From: Desulfoscipio geothermicus
Lineage (GTDB): Bacteria; Bacillota; Desulfotomaculia; Desulfotomaculales; Desulfallaceae
NCBI GenBank assembly: GCA_016841205.1
Contig: JAENZP010000003.1
Span: 62,001 to 126,000 of the forward strand
Length of the DNA: 64,000 bases
Direction: 5' to 3'
Under the pieces are notes generated by a model that had not been told where the DNA came from, made no database searches, and saw only the letters and a list, made by a program, of their open reading frames with translations. Below, piece by piece: positions 40,723 through 50,583 of the stretch (positions are counted from its first letter, which is position 1; the number at the start of each line of letters is the position of its first letter). The position numbers were made by a program, and so were the translations under genes.

Positions 40723-42045
40723 ATGGCTTTAACAGGTTTAGATATTTTTAAACAGCTGCCGAAAACCAACTGTAAAGAATGCGGGCAGCCAACTTGCCTT
40801 GCTTTTGCCATGCAACTTGCCAGCGGCAAAACCAGCCTGGACAAATGCCCGCATGTTAGCGACTCCGCCAAGGAAGTGCTTGATTCAGCGTCTGCTCCCC
40901 CGATAGCTCTGGTTAAAATCGGCAAAGGCGAAAAAGAACTGCAGCTGGGCAATGAAACTGTGCTCTTCCGCCATGATAAGCGTTTCGAGCATCCCACGGG
41001 AATTGCCGTTACCGTTAATGACACTGACAGTGATATTGCCGGCAAAGTACAGTCCATTAACAAGCTGGTATTTGACCGCGTTGGTCAGATTCACAAAGTT
41101 AACCTGGTAGCTGTAAAAAACACCTCCGGCGATACCGCCAGGTTTGCCGAAGCAGTTAAAACCGTCCAGGACAATGCTGATTTCGCCCTGCTGCTGATTA
41201 GTGAAGATGCTGCCGCTATGGAAAAAGCATTGGAAGTAGCCGGGGCCAATGCACCGCTAATCTGCAGCGCCAACGCTGCTAATTTTGATGTTATGCTCAA
41301 TTTAGCGAAAAAATACGATTCTCCGTTGGTTGTAAAAGGTACTGATTTAAACGAGCTGGCCGCATTAGTTGAAAAATCCGGCTACAAGAAACTTATCCTG
41401 GATTCCGGTGCCAGGGAAGTTAATAAAGTACTGGCCGACCAAACCCAGATTCGCCGCCAGGCCCTGAAAAAATTCCGCCCGTTTGGTTACCCCACTATTG
41501 CCTTTGCGGATAACGCAGATCCCATCCAGGCGGTTGTAGACGCAGGCGTTTACATTGCCAAGTATGCTGGCATTGTGGTACTTAACACTTCTGATCCCGC
41601 CGATGTACTGCCGTTAATTACCCTGCGTTTGAACATTTATACCGACCCGCAAAAACCAATTGCTGTAGAGTCCAAGCTTTACGAAATAGGTAATCCCGGC
41701 CCGGATGCTCCGGTATTTGTAACGACCAACTTCTCACTGACTTACTTCTGCGTGCAGGGTGATGTGGAAGCCGGCCGTTTTCCTGCTTACATCATGCCCG
41801 TGGACACCGACGGTATTTCCGTATTAACCGGCTGGGCCGCTGGTAAATTTACACCTGAAAAAATCACTGAGATGTTAAACAGCTGCGGTATTGCTGATAA
41901 AGTATCCCACAGAAAAGTAATCATTCCCGGCGGTGTGGCGGTACTGAGCGGCAAACTAAAGGAAATGAGCGGCTGGGATGTACTGGTCGGCCCGCGTGAA
42001 TCAGCCGGTATTCCTTCGTTTATCAAGCAACGCTGGGGTGCTTAA
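40723..42045 (+). CDS. acsC: Corrinoid/iron-sulfur protein large (gamma) subunit
   Basis: Carries the [4Fe-4S] cluster and, with AcsD, the corrinoid that moves the methyl group from methyl-THF to acetyl-CoA synthase. ATG 40723 with AAAGGAG upstream. 440 residues: N-terminal cluster motif CKECGQPTCLAFAMQLASGK, CPHV; TIM-barrel domain (DNADFALLLISED, SPLVVKGTDLNELAALVEKS); C-terminal cobalamin-binding domain (ISVLTGWAAGKFTPEKI, SGWDVLVGPRESAGIPSFIK). Confidence 0.96.
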   Translation: MALTGLDIFKQLPKTNCKECGQPTCLAFAMQLASGKTSLDKCPHVSDSAKEVLDSASAPPIALVKIGKGEKELQLGNETVLFRHDKRFEHPTGIAVTVNDTDSDIAGKVQSINKLVFDRVGQIHKVNLVAVKNTSGDTARFAEAVKTVQDNADFALLLISEDAAAMEKALEVAGANAPLICSANAANFDVMLNLAKKYDSPLVVKGTDLNELAALVEKSGYKKLILDSGAREVNKVLADQTQIRRQALKKFRPFGYPTIAFADNADPIQAVVDAGVYIAKYAGIVVLNTSDPADVLPLITLRLNIYTDPQKPIAVESKLYEIGNPGPDAPVFVTTNFSLTYFCVQGDVEAGRFPAYIMPVDTDGISVLTGWAAGKFTPEKITEMLNSCGIADKVSHRKVIIPGGVAVLSGKLKEMSGWDVLVGPRESAGIPSFIKQRWGA

Positions 42046-42147
42046 TTTAACGTAAACAATCAGTTGTTACAATTTCGAGCAATGTGGTCATGATCATCCT
42101 GTAGTAGGTTATAATAACTGATATACCAGTAAAGGGGGACTTATGAT

Positions 42148-42906
42148 ATGTCATTTAATATAGCCGTGGCCGGCAAAGGTGGTACAGGTAAAACCACATT
42201 ATGCTCTCTAATTATCAAACAGTTAATCAAAGCCGGTAAAAAACCAATCCTGGCCGTGGACGCCGACGCCAATGCCAATTTAAATGAAGCGCTGGGCATG
42301 GAAATTGAGGGTTCCATTGCCGATATCATGGTACGTATTAAAGACAACAAGGAACCATTGCCGGCAGGCATGACTAAGGACCAGTTTGTTGAGTATAAAG
42401 TGCATCAATCCCTTTCCGAGGGCGATGACGTGGACCTGCTGGTCATGGGGGGTCCGGAAGGAGCGGGCTGCTATTGTTACGCTAACAACCTGCTGCGCGG
42501 ATTTGTAGCAGAATTAAGCAAGAATTACCCGTATATAGTAATGGACAATGAAGCCGGCATGGAGCATTTAAGCCGACGTACCACCCAGAATATCGACGTT
42601 TTGTTCATTACCAGTGATTCTACCGCCCGGGGTATCCGATCCGCAGGTAGAGTTAAAGAATTGGTCGAGAACTTACAGCTGGACATTAAAAAAATGTACC
42701 TGGTGGTATCACGGGTAAATACAAGTAATTTTGATGTACTTAAAACTGAAATTAAAAAAACAGGTCTGGAGTTAATCGGAACTATGCCGCTTGATGAGCA
42801 GGTAATGGAATTTGACCTATTAAGTAAACCTCTGTTTGATTTGCCGGATGATTCACCGGTAGTGGCGGTGGTTGACGATATACTAAAAAAAACCGCCATA
42901 TTATAA
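42148..42906 (+). CDS. Second CooC/AcsF-type maturation ATPase
   Basis: SIMIBI ATPase related to CooC, in the position of AcsF, proposed to help mature acetyl-CoA synthase or CODH. ATG 42148 with AAAGGGGG upstream. 252 residues: Walker A AGKGGTGKTTLCSLIIK, DADANANLNEALG, metal-type CxC GAGCYCYANNLL, VMDNEAGMEHLSRRTTQNID. It differs from the first CooC in the switch region (DADANANLN rather than DADPDACLA). Flanked by acsC and acsD. Confidence 0.9.
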   Translation: MSFNIAVAGKGGTGKTTLCSLIIKQLIKAGKKPILAVDADANANLNEALGMEIEGSIADIMVRIKDNKEPLPAGMTKDQFVEYKVHQSLSEGDDVDLLVMGGPEGAGCYCYANNLLRGFVAELSKNYPYIVMDNEAGMEHLSRRTTQNIDVLFITSDSTARGIRSAGRVKELVENLQLDIKKMYLVVSRVNTSNFDVLKTEIKKTGLELIGTMPLDEQVMEFDLLSKPLFDLPDDSPVVAVVDDILKKTAIL

Positions 42907-42949
42907 CGCCGCAATATATTGCTTTCTAACACAGAAAGGAGCGGAATCA

Positions 42950-43897
42950 ATGGCTGTTACTATAGCTAAGGAAAAATGGACTAGCAAAGTGGGCGAAATG
43001 GTATTGGACGCCGACTCTTCTGTAAAAGTCGGCGGAGAAAGCACCCTGCCCTTCCTGCAATTTGAGGGAGACATCCCCAATAGACCTGTTTTGGCCCTGG
43101 AAGTTTGGGATTTAGAGCCGGTAGATTGGCCGGAAATTTTAAAGGCACCTTTTGCAGGTGTGCTGGCCGACCCTGTGGCCTGGGCCAAAAAAAATGTTGA
43201 GTACGGCGCTGACGTCGTAGCTCTGCGTTTAATGAGCGCGCACCCCGATTTTAAAAATGCCTCACCGGAAGACTGCGCCGCCACTGCCAAAGCGGTGGCC
43301 GATGCGATTAACGTACCTATGATCATCACTGGCTGCGGCGTGGAAGAAAAAGACGCCGAAGTGCTGGAAAAAGTAGGCGAAGCCCTGACCGGTAAAAACT
43401 GTCTGATCGGCTGCGCCACTGAGAAAAATTATAAAACTGTTACCGCTACCGCAATGGTTAACGGTCACAGCGTAATAGCTTCCAGTCCTCTGGACATCAA
43501 CCTGTCCAAACAGCTCAACATCTTAATGACTGAAATGAACCTGCCGGCCAACCGAATTGCCATTGACCCGCTGGTCGGTGCACTGGGCTATGGTATTGAA
43601 TACGCCTACTCCATCATGGAAAGAGCTCGGATAGGCGCACTGATGGGCGACAAAATGCTGGCCATGCCGGTGATTTGCTTTGTTGGCCAGGAAGCCTGGA
43701 AAGCCAAGGAAGCCAAAAGCACGGATGATGAATCTCCCGAATGGGGTGCCCAGGAACGCAGGTCTATCCTTTGGGAAGTACTCACCACCACCACCTTTGC
43801 CCAGGCCGGTGGGTCTATCTTTGTGCTGCGGCACCCCGAGTCAGTAAAGCAAGTTAAAGTACATTTAGATAAAATGATGGAAAGCAATGCTTATTAA
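42950..43897 (+). CDS. acsD: Corrinoid/iron-sulfur protein small (delta) subunit
   Basis: Forms the TIM-barrel partner of AcsC and helps seat the corrinoid. ATG 42950 with AAAGGAG upstream. 315 residues: MAVTIAKEKWTSKVGEMVLD, GGESTLPFLQFEGDIPNRPV, EYGADVVALRLMSAHPDFKN, ITGCGVEEKDAEVLEKVGEA, NRIAIDPLVGALGYGIEYAY, PVICFVGQEAW. No cofactor-binding cysteines are expected. Conserved length and order in the cluster. Confidence 0.96.
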   Translation: MAVTIAKEKWTSKVGEMVLDADSSVKVGGESTLPFLQFEGDIPNRPVLALEVWDLEPVDWPEILKAPFAGVLADPVAWAKKNVEYGADVVALRLMSAHPDFKNASPEDCAATAKAVADAINVPMIITGCGVEEKDAEVLEKVGEALTGKNCLIGCATEKNYKTVTATAMVNGHSVIASSPLDINLSKQLNILMTEMNLPANRIAIDPLVGALGYGIEYAYSIMERARIGALMGDKMLAMPVICFVGQEAWKAKEAKSTDDESPEWGAQERRSILWEVLTTTTFAQAGGSIFVLRHPESVKQVKVHLDKMMESNAY

Positions 43898-43918
43898 TAA
43901 ATACGAGGAGGCTAAAGC

Positions 43919-44713
43919 ATGATCCTTATTGGTGAACGGATCAATGGCATGTTTAAGGATATCCGGGAAGCTATCCAAAACAAAGACCCGGAACCTGTCC
44001 GTTACTGGGCCAAGCGCCAGTATGAAAGATGCGCCGCTTATCTTGACATCAATACAGGCCCGACTGTAGAAAAAGAAGATCAGCCCGCCGTTATGGAATG
44101 GCTGGTTAAGAACGCCCAGGAAGCTGCTCCCCTGCCGTGCTGCATCGACTCCACCAACCCCGATGCCATTGAAGCCGGCCTCAAGGTGCACCAGGGCAAG
44201 GCCATGATTAACTCTACCACTGCGGACCAGTGGAAAATGGACATATATATTCCAATGGCCGCTAAATATAACGCTGCCATTATCGGTCTGGCCATGAATG
44301 AAAAGGGTGTACCCAAGAGCGCTACCGACCGGATCGCCCTAGCCATGGAAATTGTTGTTAACTGCGATATGAACGGCATTCCCATGGAAGATTTATATAT
44401 TGACCCCCTGATGTTGCCCTGCAACGTAGCCCAGGAGCACGGCGTGGAAGTGCTGGAGACATTAAGGCAGATTAAAACCCTGGCCGACCCTGCACCCCGC
44501 ACTACAATGGGACTGAGTAACTCCTCCCAGCGCTGTACCAACCGGCATTTAATCAACCGCACCTTCCTCATCATGAGTATGGCCAATGGTTTGGATTCAG
44601 CCATTTCCGATGTGGATGACGACGAATTGCTGGATGCCGTAGCCGCAGCCAATATACTATTAAATAAGGAAATCTATTGTGATTCATTCCTAAAAACTTT
44701 CCGCGCGCGATAA
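43919..44713 (+). CDS. acsE: Methyltetrahydrofolate:CFeSP methyltransferase
   Basis: Transfers the methyl group of 5-methyl-THF to Co(I) of the corrinoid protein, linking the methyl and carbonyl branches. ATG 43919 with GGAGG upstream. 264 residues of a pterin-binding TIM barrel: MILIGERINGMFKDIREAIQ, YLDINTGP, CCIDSTNPDAIEAGLKVHQG, INSTTADQWK, YIDPLMLPCNVAQEHGVEVL, TTMGLSNSSQRC. The Asn and Asp pterin contacts are visible. Last gene of the acs block. Confidence 0.97.
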   Translation: MILIGERINGMFKDIREAIQNKDPEPVRYWAKRQYERCAAYLDINTGPTVEKEDQPAVMEWLVKNAQEAAPLPCCIDSTNPDAIEAGLKVHQGKAMINSTTADQWKMDIYIPMAAKYNAAIIGLAMNEKGVPKSATDRIALAMEIVVNCDMNGIPMEDLYIDPLMLPCNVAQEHGVEVLETLRQIKTLADPAPRTTMGLSNSSQRCTNRHLINRTFLIMSMANGLDSAISDVDDDELLDAVAAANILLNKEIYCDSFLKTFRAR

Positions 44714-44744
44714 ATTAAACCAGGCAATTATATAGCCGGTGCTG

Positions 44745-44783
44745 TTCTAGAAAAGGCAGTTATTATAGCCGCCTTTTCTAGAA
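44745..44783. repeat. Hairpin after acsE
   Basis: TTCTAGAAAAGGC-AGTTATTATA-GCCGCCTTTTCTAGAA, a strong stem without a T tract. Possibly a processing or weak terminator site at the end of the acs operon. Confidence 0.6.
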
Positions 44784-44828
44784 CCAGTACAAAAATTGAT
44801 ATGAAAGTCGTACTAACTTTAAAATAGT

Positions 44829-44857
44829 TTGACAGTCAAAGTTGTAAATATTATACT
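44829..44857 (+). promoter_or_regulatory. Promoter of the hdrA-mvhD-flx operon
   Basis: TTGACA (44829-44834), 17-nt spacer, TATACT (44852-44857). The transcript would have a ~255-nt untranslated leader before hdrA. Confidence 0.85.
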
Positions 44858-45120
44858 AAGGACAAGGCAGGCAAAATCTCGGTAATTATTACATTAATTT
44901 ATCTATTAAGCAATTATTCGACTTTTTTTTAAATTTCGAACTGGCCACTTAATATTTGCCATATATATCAACTAACTAATTTAACATATATTACCGGGAT
45001 TACATATGAACTGGATAACCGTTACGGGCATCCGGTTTATTCCTTGTTGCTCTATTAGCCCGGGCGCAAGTTATTATGCTTTGACGCCTAATCTAGGAGA
45101 GAACGGATGTGATGCTTCGA

Positions 45121-48100
45121 TGAGCACGAAACCTGATAAGGTTGGAGCTGTACTGGTAGTTGGCTCAGGTATTGCCGGTATTCAGGCATCGCTTGATTTG
45201 GCGGAGTCAGGTTATTATGTATACCTGGTCGAGAAAAACCCCGCCATTGGCGGTGTCATGCCTATGCTTGACAAAACTTTCCCCACCAACGATTGCTCTA
45301 TGTGCATCCTGTCTCCCAAGCTAGTTGACTGTGGGAGACACTTGAATGTTAACACCATTACCAATGCTGAGGTATTGGATATTCAAGGCGAGCCGGGCAA
45401 TTTTAAAGTCACCCTTAAGCAGAAGGCACGTTTCGTTGACCCTACAAAATGTACCGGTTGCGGTTCCTGTGCCGAACAATGCCCGGTTAAAGTGCCGGAT
45501 GATTTTAACCAGGGTCTGAACAAGCGCAAGGCCATTTATAAGCTTTATGCTCAGGCCTTCCCTAATGCTTACGCTATTGACCCGACCAAATGTTTAAGAA
45601 TTAAAAAGCCCAAGGCATGTGGTAAATGCTTGCAAGCTTGCCAGGCTGGGGCTATTGACCACACCATGACCGACCAAATTACGGAAATAGAAGTTGGCTC
45701 GGTTATTCTCTGCCCCGGGTTTGACAAATTCGATTCCAGCCAGCTAGCCTATTACGGCTACGGCAAACACCCCAACGTTGTCACCAGCATGGAATTTGAG
45801 CGTCTCCTGAGCGCTTCCGGACCCTTCGGCGGGCATATGCAGCGTCCGTCTGACGGTAAGGAACCGCATAAGATCGCCTGGATTCAGTGTGTTGGCTCCC
45901 GTAACTGCCGCATTGATCGCGGCTACTGCTCTTCGGTATGCTGCATGTATGCCATCAAAGAAGCCGAGATTGCCAAAGAACACTCCCCTTACCCGTTGGA
46001 AACAGCTATCTTCTTCATGGACATGCGTACTTATGGTAAAGATTTTGAGAAATATTACGATAAGGCCGAACATGAGGTCGGCATACGATTTATTCGCTCC
46101 AGGGTTTACGAAATTGTCGAAGCCGGTGACGGTACCGGTAATTGCCGCATTCGTTATGCTGACGATGAAGGCAATATCACTTACGAAGACTTCGACCTAG
46201 CGGTGCTTTCTATTGGACTGGACGCTCCTGCCGATATGGTGGAGTTGGCCGGTAAACTGGGAGTAGAATTAAATAAGTATAATTTCTGCCAGCCTGCCAA
46301 GTTAACCGGTGTAGGTACCAACAAGCCCGGTATTTTTGTAGCCGGCGCCTTCAGCGGCCCCCGGGATATCCCCGAAACCGTCATGCAGGCCAGCGCGGCG
46401 GCAGCGGCTTCTGCGGCGGGTCTGGCAGAAGTACGCAGTACCCTGACCAAAGTGAAGGAATACCCACCAGAAAAAGACGTGTCCGGTGAAATAGTGCGCA
46501 CCGGTGTATTTGTGTGCCATTGCGGCATCAATATTGGCAGCGTGGTCAATGTACCGGAAGTAGCGGAATACGCTAAAACACTGCCGACGGTGGTTTTTGC
46601 CACTGACAACCTTTATACCTGTTCCCAGGATACTTCGGCAAAAATTAAAGAAGTCATCGCTGAACACAACCTGAACAGAGTTATCGTGGCCTCCTGCAGT
46701 CCCCGGACCCACGAACCCATGTTCCAGGAGACATTAAAAGAAGCCGGCCTTAACCCCAACTTGTTTGAGATGACCAATATTCGTGACCAGTGTTCCTGGG
46801 TGCACATGCATGAACCTGAAAAAGCAACCGAAAAAGCCAAAGATTTGGTAAAAATGGCTGTTTACAAGGCTGCCCTACTGGAACCGATTAATTCGGTCAG
46901 TTTGGACATGAATCATGACGCCCTGGTTATCGGTGGCGGTGTGTCCGGCATGACCAGTGCTGTTAATCTTTCCAAGCAAGGGTATAAAGTATACCTGGTG
47001 GAAAAAGCGGACGGACTGGGTGGCGTTGCCAACCGCATTCGCTATGGCATGACCGGCGAAGATATACCAGTGTTTGTCAGCGAATTAATTAACCAGGTAA
47101 AAACAGATGAAAAAATCACCGTTTATACCGGTGTTGAAATTACAGACGTGCATGGTTTTGTAGGCAACTTTGAAACCACCATTAGCAGCGGCGAAGTGAT
47201 TAAGCATGGTGTAACGGTTATTGCCACCGGCGCCGAGGAATACAGGCCCACTGAATACCTGTACGGGCAAAATGACCGGGTCATGACCCTGCTTGAGCTG
47301 GAGGCTTTGCTGGCCGAGGGTGATAGTACAGTTAAAGACGCTAAAAACATTGTCTTTATTCAATGCGTCGGCAGCCGGGAGCCCGAACGCCCCTACTGCA
47401 GTAGAATTTGCTGCACCAAGTCCATTAAGCAGGCGCTGCTGGCCAAAGAAGCCAATCCCGAAGCCAATATTTACATGTTATACCGGGATATCAGGACTTA
47501 TGGTTTCTATGAGGAACTCTACAGCGAAGCCCGCAGTAAAGGGATTATCTTTATCCGTTACTCGGTGGACAATAAACCACTAGTAGAAGCTGCTGAGAAC
47601 AGTGTGAAGGTTACTGTAACCGATCATGTGCTGGGCATACCTATCGAAATTGAAGCGGATTTGGTCGGGCTGGCTTCCGCTATAGTGTCTCCCAGGGAAA
47701 ACAACAGCAAGTTGAGTCAATTCTATAAAGTTCCGCTTAATCAAGAAGGCTTCTTCCTGGAAGCACATATGAAGCTGCGCCCGGTTGATTTTGGTACTGA
47801 CGGCGTATTTATGTGCGGCTTGGCACATGGGCCCAAAAATCTGGATGAGAATATCAACCAAGCAAAGGCTGCTGTGGGGCGGGCCTGCACCGTGCTGGCC
47901 AAGAACACCATAACTGTGGAAGGCAAGAGCGCTTTTGTCAACAAGAATAAGTGCGCTGGCTGCGGTGAGTGCGAAGCTATTTGCCCGGCCAAGGCTGTAC
48001 AAGTTGACCCAGCGCAAAGAGTAGCCGTGGTTAACGAAGCCCTGTGTAAAGGGTGCGGTGCCTGTGCATCATCTTGCCGCTGTGGAGCCATCAACATCAA

Positions 48101-48146
48101 GGGCTGCACCAACCAACAATTAGTCGCTATGTTAGACGCGCTATAG
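45121..48146 (+). CDS. hdrA: Long HdrA-type flavin/iron-sulfur electron-bifurcating subunit
   Basis: HdrA core of a Flx-Hdr type complex. ATG 45121 ([20 protein letters not shown]) is preferred; GGAGAG lies 18 nt upstream and the frame is open further back to 45006 without a better site. About 1008 residues made of two HdrA-like halves: first FAD fold [36 protein letters not shown], clusters [16 protein letters not shown] and [34 protein letters not shown]; a second FAD fold [20 protein letters not shown] and [20 protein letters not shown]-terminal clusters [16 protein letters not shown] and [11 protein letters not shown]. Directly followed by mvhD. Flavin-based bifurcation is known for the family; the partner reaction here is inferred. 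Confidence 0.93.
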
Positions 48147-48168
48147 ATGGGGGAGGGAAATGGATATC

Positions 48169-48609
48169 ATGGAATATGAACCTAAAATTGTGGCATTCTT
48201 ATGCAACTGGTGTAGTTATGCCGGTGCAGACCTGGCCGGTATAGGTCGTATCCAGTACCCACCCAATATCCGGGTGATACGCATACCTTGTTCCGGAAGA
48301 ATAAACCCCTTATTTATTATTAAAGCACTCCGACACAGAGCGGATGCCGTGCTGACCTCCGGGTGACACCCTGGTGACTGCCATTATGTTAGTGGCAACA
48401 TGGTAGCCCGCAGGAAATTTGCCTTATTAAAAGGATTACTGGAGTATGTAGGATATGATGAGGGCCGGGTAAACTTCTCCTGGGTATCCGCGGCCGAAGG
48501 TGGCCGTTTTGCTGAGATTGTCAAAAATGTCACAGAAAAGACGAAAGAACTTGGTCCCAATCATGGCCTAACTGATAGCGAAGCGGGGTGTAGCGGATGC
48601 CAAAGCTAG
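48169..48609 (+). CDS. mvhD: MvhD, selenocysteine-containing (UGA-coded)
   Basis: Small [2Fe-2S] protein that passes electrons between HdrA and its electron donor. ATG 48169 gives [20 protein letters not shown], matching the paralogue at 52165; ATG 48160 is only 3 nt from GGGAGGG. The frame has TGA at 48364-48366, read here as selenocysteine: ADAVLTSG[14 protein letters not shown]. In MvhD proteins this place is the first Cys of the conserved CxxGDCHY motif, and the frame stays conserved for 80 codons to the true stop ([20 protein letters not shown]). A hairpin follows the UGA and tRNA-Sec is in the same window. 146 residues; both halves are otherwise intact. Confidence 0.92.
48364..48397 (+). 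promoter_or_regulatory. Putative SECIS element in mvhD
   Basis: UGA at 48364, 12-nt spacer, then stem TGCCA (48379-48383), loop TTATGTTAG, stem TGGCA (48393-48397). Distance and small apical loop with GU fit bacterial SECIS elements read by SelB. The fold is by eye. Confidence 0.6.
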
Positions 48610-49553
48610 CCGAGCAAATCAAAGACACTGCTAAAAAGCTGCTGGCCGAACAGAAAGTGGACCTGGTCGTGGGCTTTACTGAAGGCAGTCTACCGCTGCG
48701 CGGCACGCCATTTTTCGCCAGGACACCTGAAGAAGCGGAAAAACTGACCTGGAATTTGGGCTGCGAAAATAATCTGGCCAATTACCTGCGCAAAAAAACG
48801 GGCAAAGTAGCCGTAGTGGCCAAAGGTTGTGACGTACGAGCCATTGTGGCACTGGTTAAAGAAAACCAAATTAACCGGGACGACCTTTATATCATCGGTG
48901 TGCCTTGCAGCGGTATGATTGACCGTAAAAAAGCAGCCGCGCTGCTTGACAGCCAGGAAATTTTGGCGATCGAAGAAAACGGGGATACCGTTGTAATAAA
49001 AGGCACTAACAACAGTGCAACAGCTAAGGTGACCGACCTGATGCATAGTTCCTGCCGGGACTGCAGCTATGGCAACCCGGTGATCTATGATGAGCTGGTT
49101 GGCGAATTGCTCCCCGAAAAGGAAGCTGCTGATTTTGCTGAAATTGAAGCATTTGAAGCCAAGACAGCCGCGGAGCGCCGCGCATTTATGAATAGTGAAT
49201 TTAGCAAGTGCATCAGGTGCTACGCCTGCCGGAACGCTTGTCCCATGTGCTACTGCGAAGAGTGTTTTGTAGACTGCAATCAGCCGGAATGGATCGGTAA
49301 GAGTGCCTATAACACAGAGGATAATATTCTCTTCCAGGTTGTCAGGGTGTTCCACTGTGCCGGACGTTGTGTCGACTGTGGAGCTTGTGAGCGGGCCTGT
49401 CCAATGGGCATCAACCTGCGCATGTTAACTCGTAAACTGGTTAAAGACGTTAAGGAACTGTATAACGCCGAAGCCGGGGTTAACATAGAGGATAAGCCAG
49501 CCCTGGCCACATTTACCGCCGACGATCCAGAAGCTTTCTTGTTGAAGGAATGA
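48597..49553 (+). CDS. FlxC-like iron-sulfur subunit with FrhB-type N-terminus
   Basis: ATG 48597 overlaps the end of mvhD by 13 nt. 318 residues. The N-terminus (QKVDLVVGFTEGSLPLRGTP, GKVAVVAKGCDVRAIVALVK, YIIGVPCSGMIDRK) resembles the FrhB/FdhB-type domain. Cysteine groups: HSSCRDCSYGN, then KCIRCYACRNACPMCYCEEC and HCAGRCVDCGACERACPMGI (two [4Fe-4S] clusters). In the Flx-Hdr complexes described in Desulfovibrio, subunits of this kind relay electrons between the NAD(P)H-binding FlxA and HdrA. Which Flx letter applies is uncertain. Confidence 0.8.
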   Translation: MPKLAEQIKDTAKKLLAEQKVDLVVGFTEGSLPLRGTPFFARTPEEAEKLTWNLGCENNLANYLRKKTGKVAVVAKGCDVRAIVALVKENQINRDDLYIIGVPCSGMIDRKKAAALLDSQEILAIEENGDTVVIKGTNNSATAKVTDLMHSSCRDCSYGNPVIYDELVGELLPEKEAADFAEIEAFEAKTAAERRAFMNSEFSKCIRCYACRNACPMCYCEECFVDCNQPEWIGKSAYNTEDNILFQVVRVFHCAGRCVDCGACERACPMGINLRMLTRKLVKDVKELYNAEAGVNIEDKPALATFTADDPEAFLLKE

Positions 49554-49563
49554 GGTGAAACTG

Positions 49564-50583
49564 ATGATAATTAGCAAAAAAGACATACCCGGCTTCCTGG
49601 ATAAATTAATTAGCGAATATCAAGTTTTTGCCCCTGTGCAAGAAGGCTCTTACACCTTATTTAAACCAATTAGTTCCGGCGCTGACGCTGTATTAACTGC
49701 TGATAACACCAAGCTTCCGGCCAAAGAAATATTTTTCCCGCAATCGGAAAAATTGTTCAGCTATAATGTTACCGAAGCAGGCGCCAAGCTGGAAACGGCC
49801 ATTGATGACCAGAAAAAAGTGATTTTCGGGGTGCGTCCCTGCGATGCCAGAAGTCTCGTTTTGCTGGACAATGTGTTTAATAATGATAAATTCCAGGATC
49901 CTTATTACTTAACCAAGCGTGCCAACACCATTATGGTAGGTATCGGCTGCAACACGCCCACCAGCACTTGCTTTTGCACTTCAGTAAAAGGCGGCCCCTT
50001 TGATACTAAGGGCCTGGATTTACTGCTGGTGGATACCGGTGACGCTTACGTAGTTGAAGTGTTATCGGACAAAGGCAAGGCTCTGGCTGAACAAGCCGGT
50101 TTTGTCGCTGCCTCTGATGCTGACAAGGCTTCCGCAGCAAAGGTCAAGAAGGAAGCTAAGGTAACCTGCCAAGTTAATACGGACGGTCTAAAAGATAAGC
50201 TGGATGTCAACTTTTATTATCCCATCTGGGATAAAATTCACGAAAAATGCCTGGGCTGCGGTGCCTGCACATATCTATGTCCCACCTGCCACTGCTTTGA
50301 TATAGTGGACGACGCCTTGGACTGCGATGGTTGCAGGGTGCGCAACTGGGATTCCTGCGCTTTCCCGATCTTTACCTTGCATGGTTCCGGCCATAACCCG
50401 CGTACCAGCAATAAAGAACGCTACCGCAACAGAATCATGCATAAATTTAAGTATTTCGTAGATAACTTTGGCGAAATCGCCTGCGTTGGTTGCGGCAGGT
50501 GCATTAAAAATTGCCCCGTTAATTTGGATATCCGAGTAGTACTTGAGGATGTTCGGGGCTCGGAAGCGAGGTTGGATAGTTAA
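49564..50583 (+). CDS. FlxB-like iron-sulfur subunit (AsrA-like)
   Basis: ATG 49564 (MIISKKDIPGFLDKLISEYQ) with GAGGTG 7 nt upstream; GTG 49555 is part of that site. 339 residues similar to anaerobic sulfite reductase subunit A/dicluster ferredoxin proteins: VIFGVRPCDARSLVLLDNVF, GIGCNTPTSTCFCTSV, then KCLGCGACTYLCPTCHCFDI, DGCRVRNWDSCAF and IACVGCGRCIKNCPVNLDIR. At least two [4Fe-4S] clusters. Its stop overlaps the ATG of the next gene (TTAATGA). Confidence 0.85.
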   Translation: MIISKKDIPGFLDKLISEYQVFAPVQEGSYTLFKPISSGADAVLTADNTKLPAKEIFFPQSEKLFSYNVTEAGAKLETAIDDQKKVIFGVRPCDARSLVLLDNVFNNDKFQDPYYLTKRANTIMVGIGCNTPTSTCFCTSVKGGPFDTKGLDLLLVDTGDAYVVEVLSDKGKALAEQAGFVAASDADKASAAKVKKEAKVTCQVNTDGLKDKLDVNFYYPIWDKIHEKCLGCGACTYLCPTCHCFDIVDDALDCDGCRVRNWDSCAFPIFTLHGSGHNPRTSNKERYRNRIMHKFKYFVDNFGEIACVGCGRCIKNCPVNLDIRVVLEDVRGSEARLDS

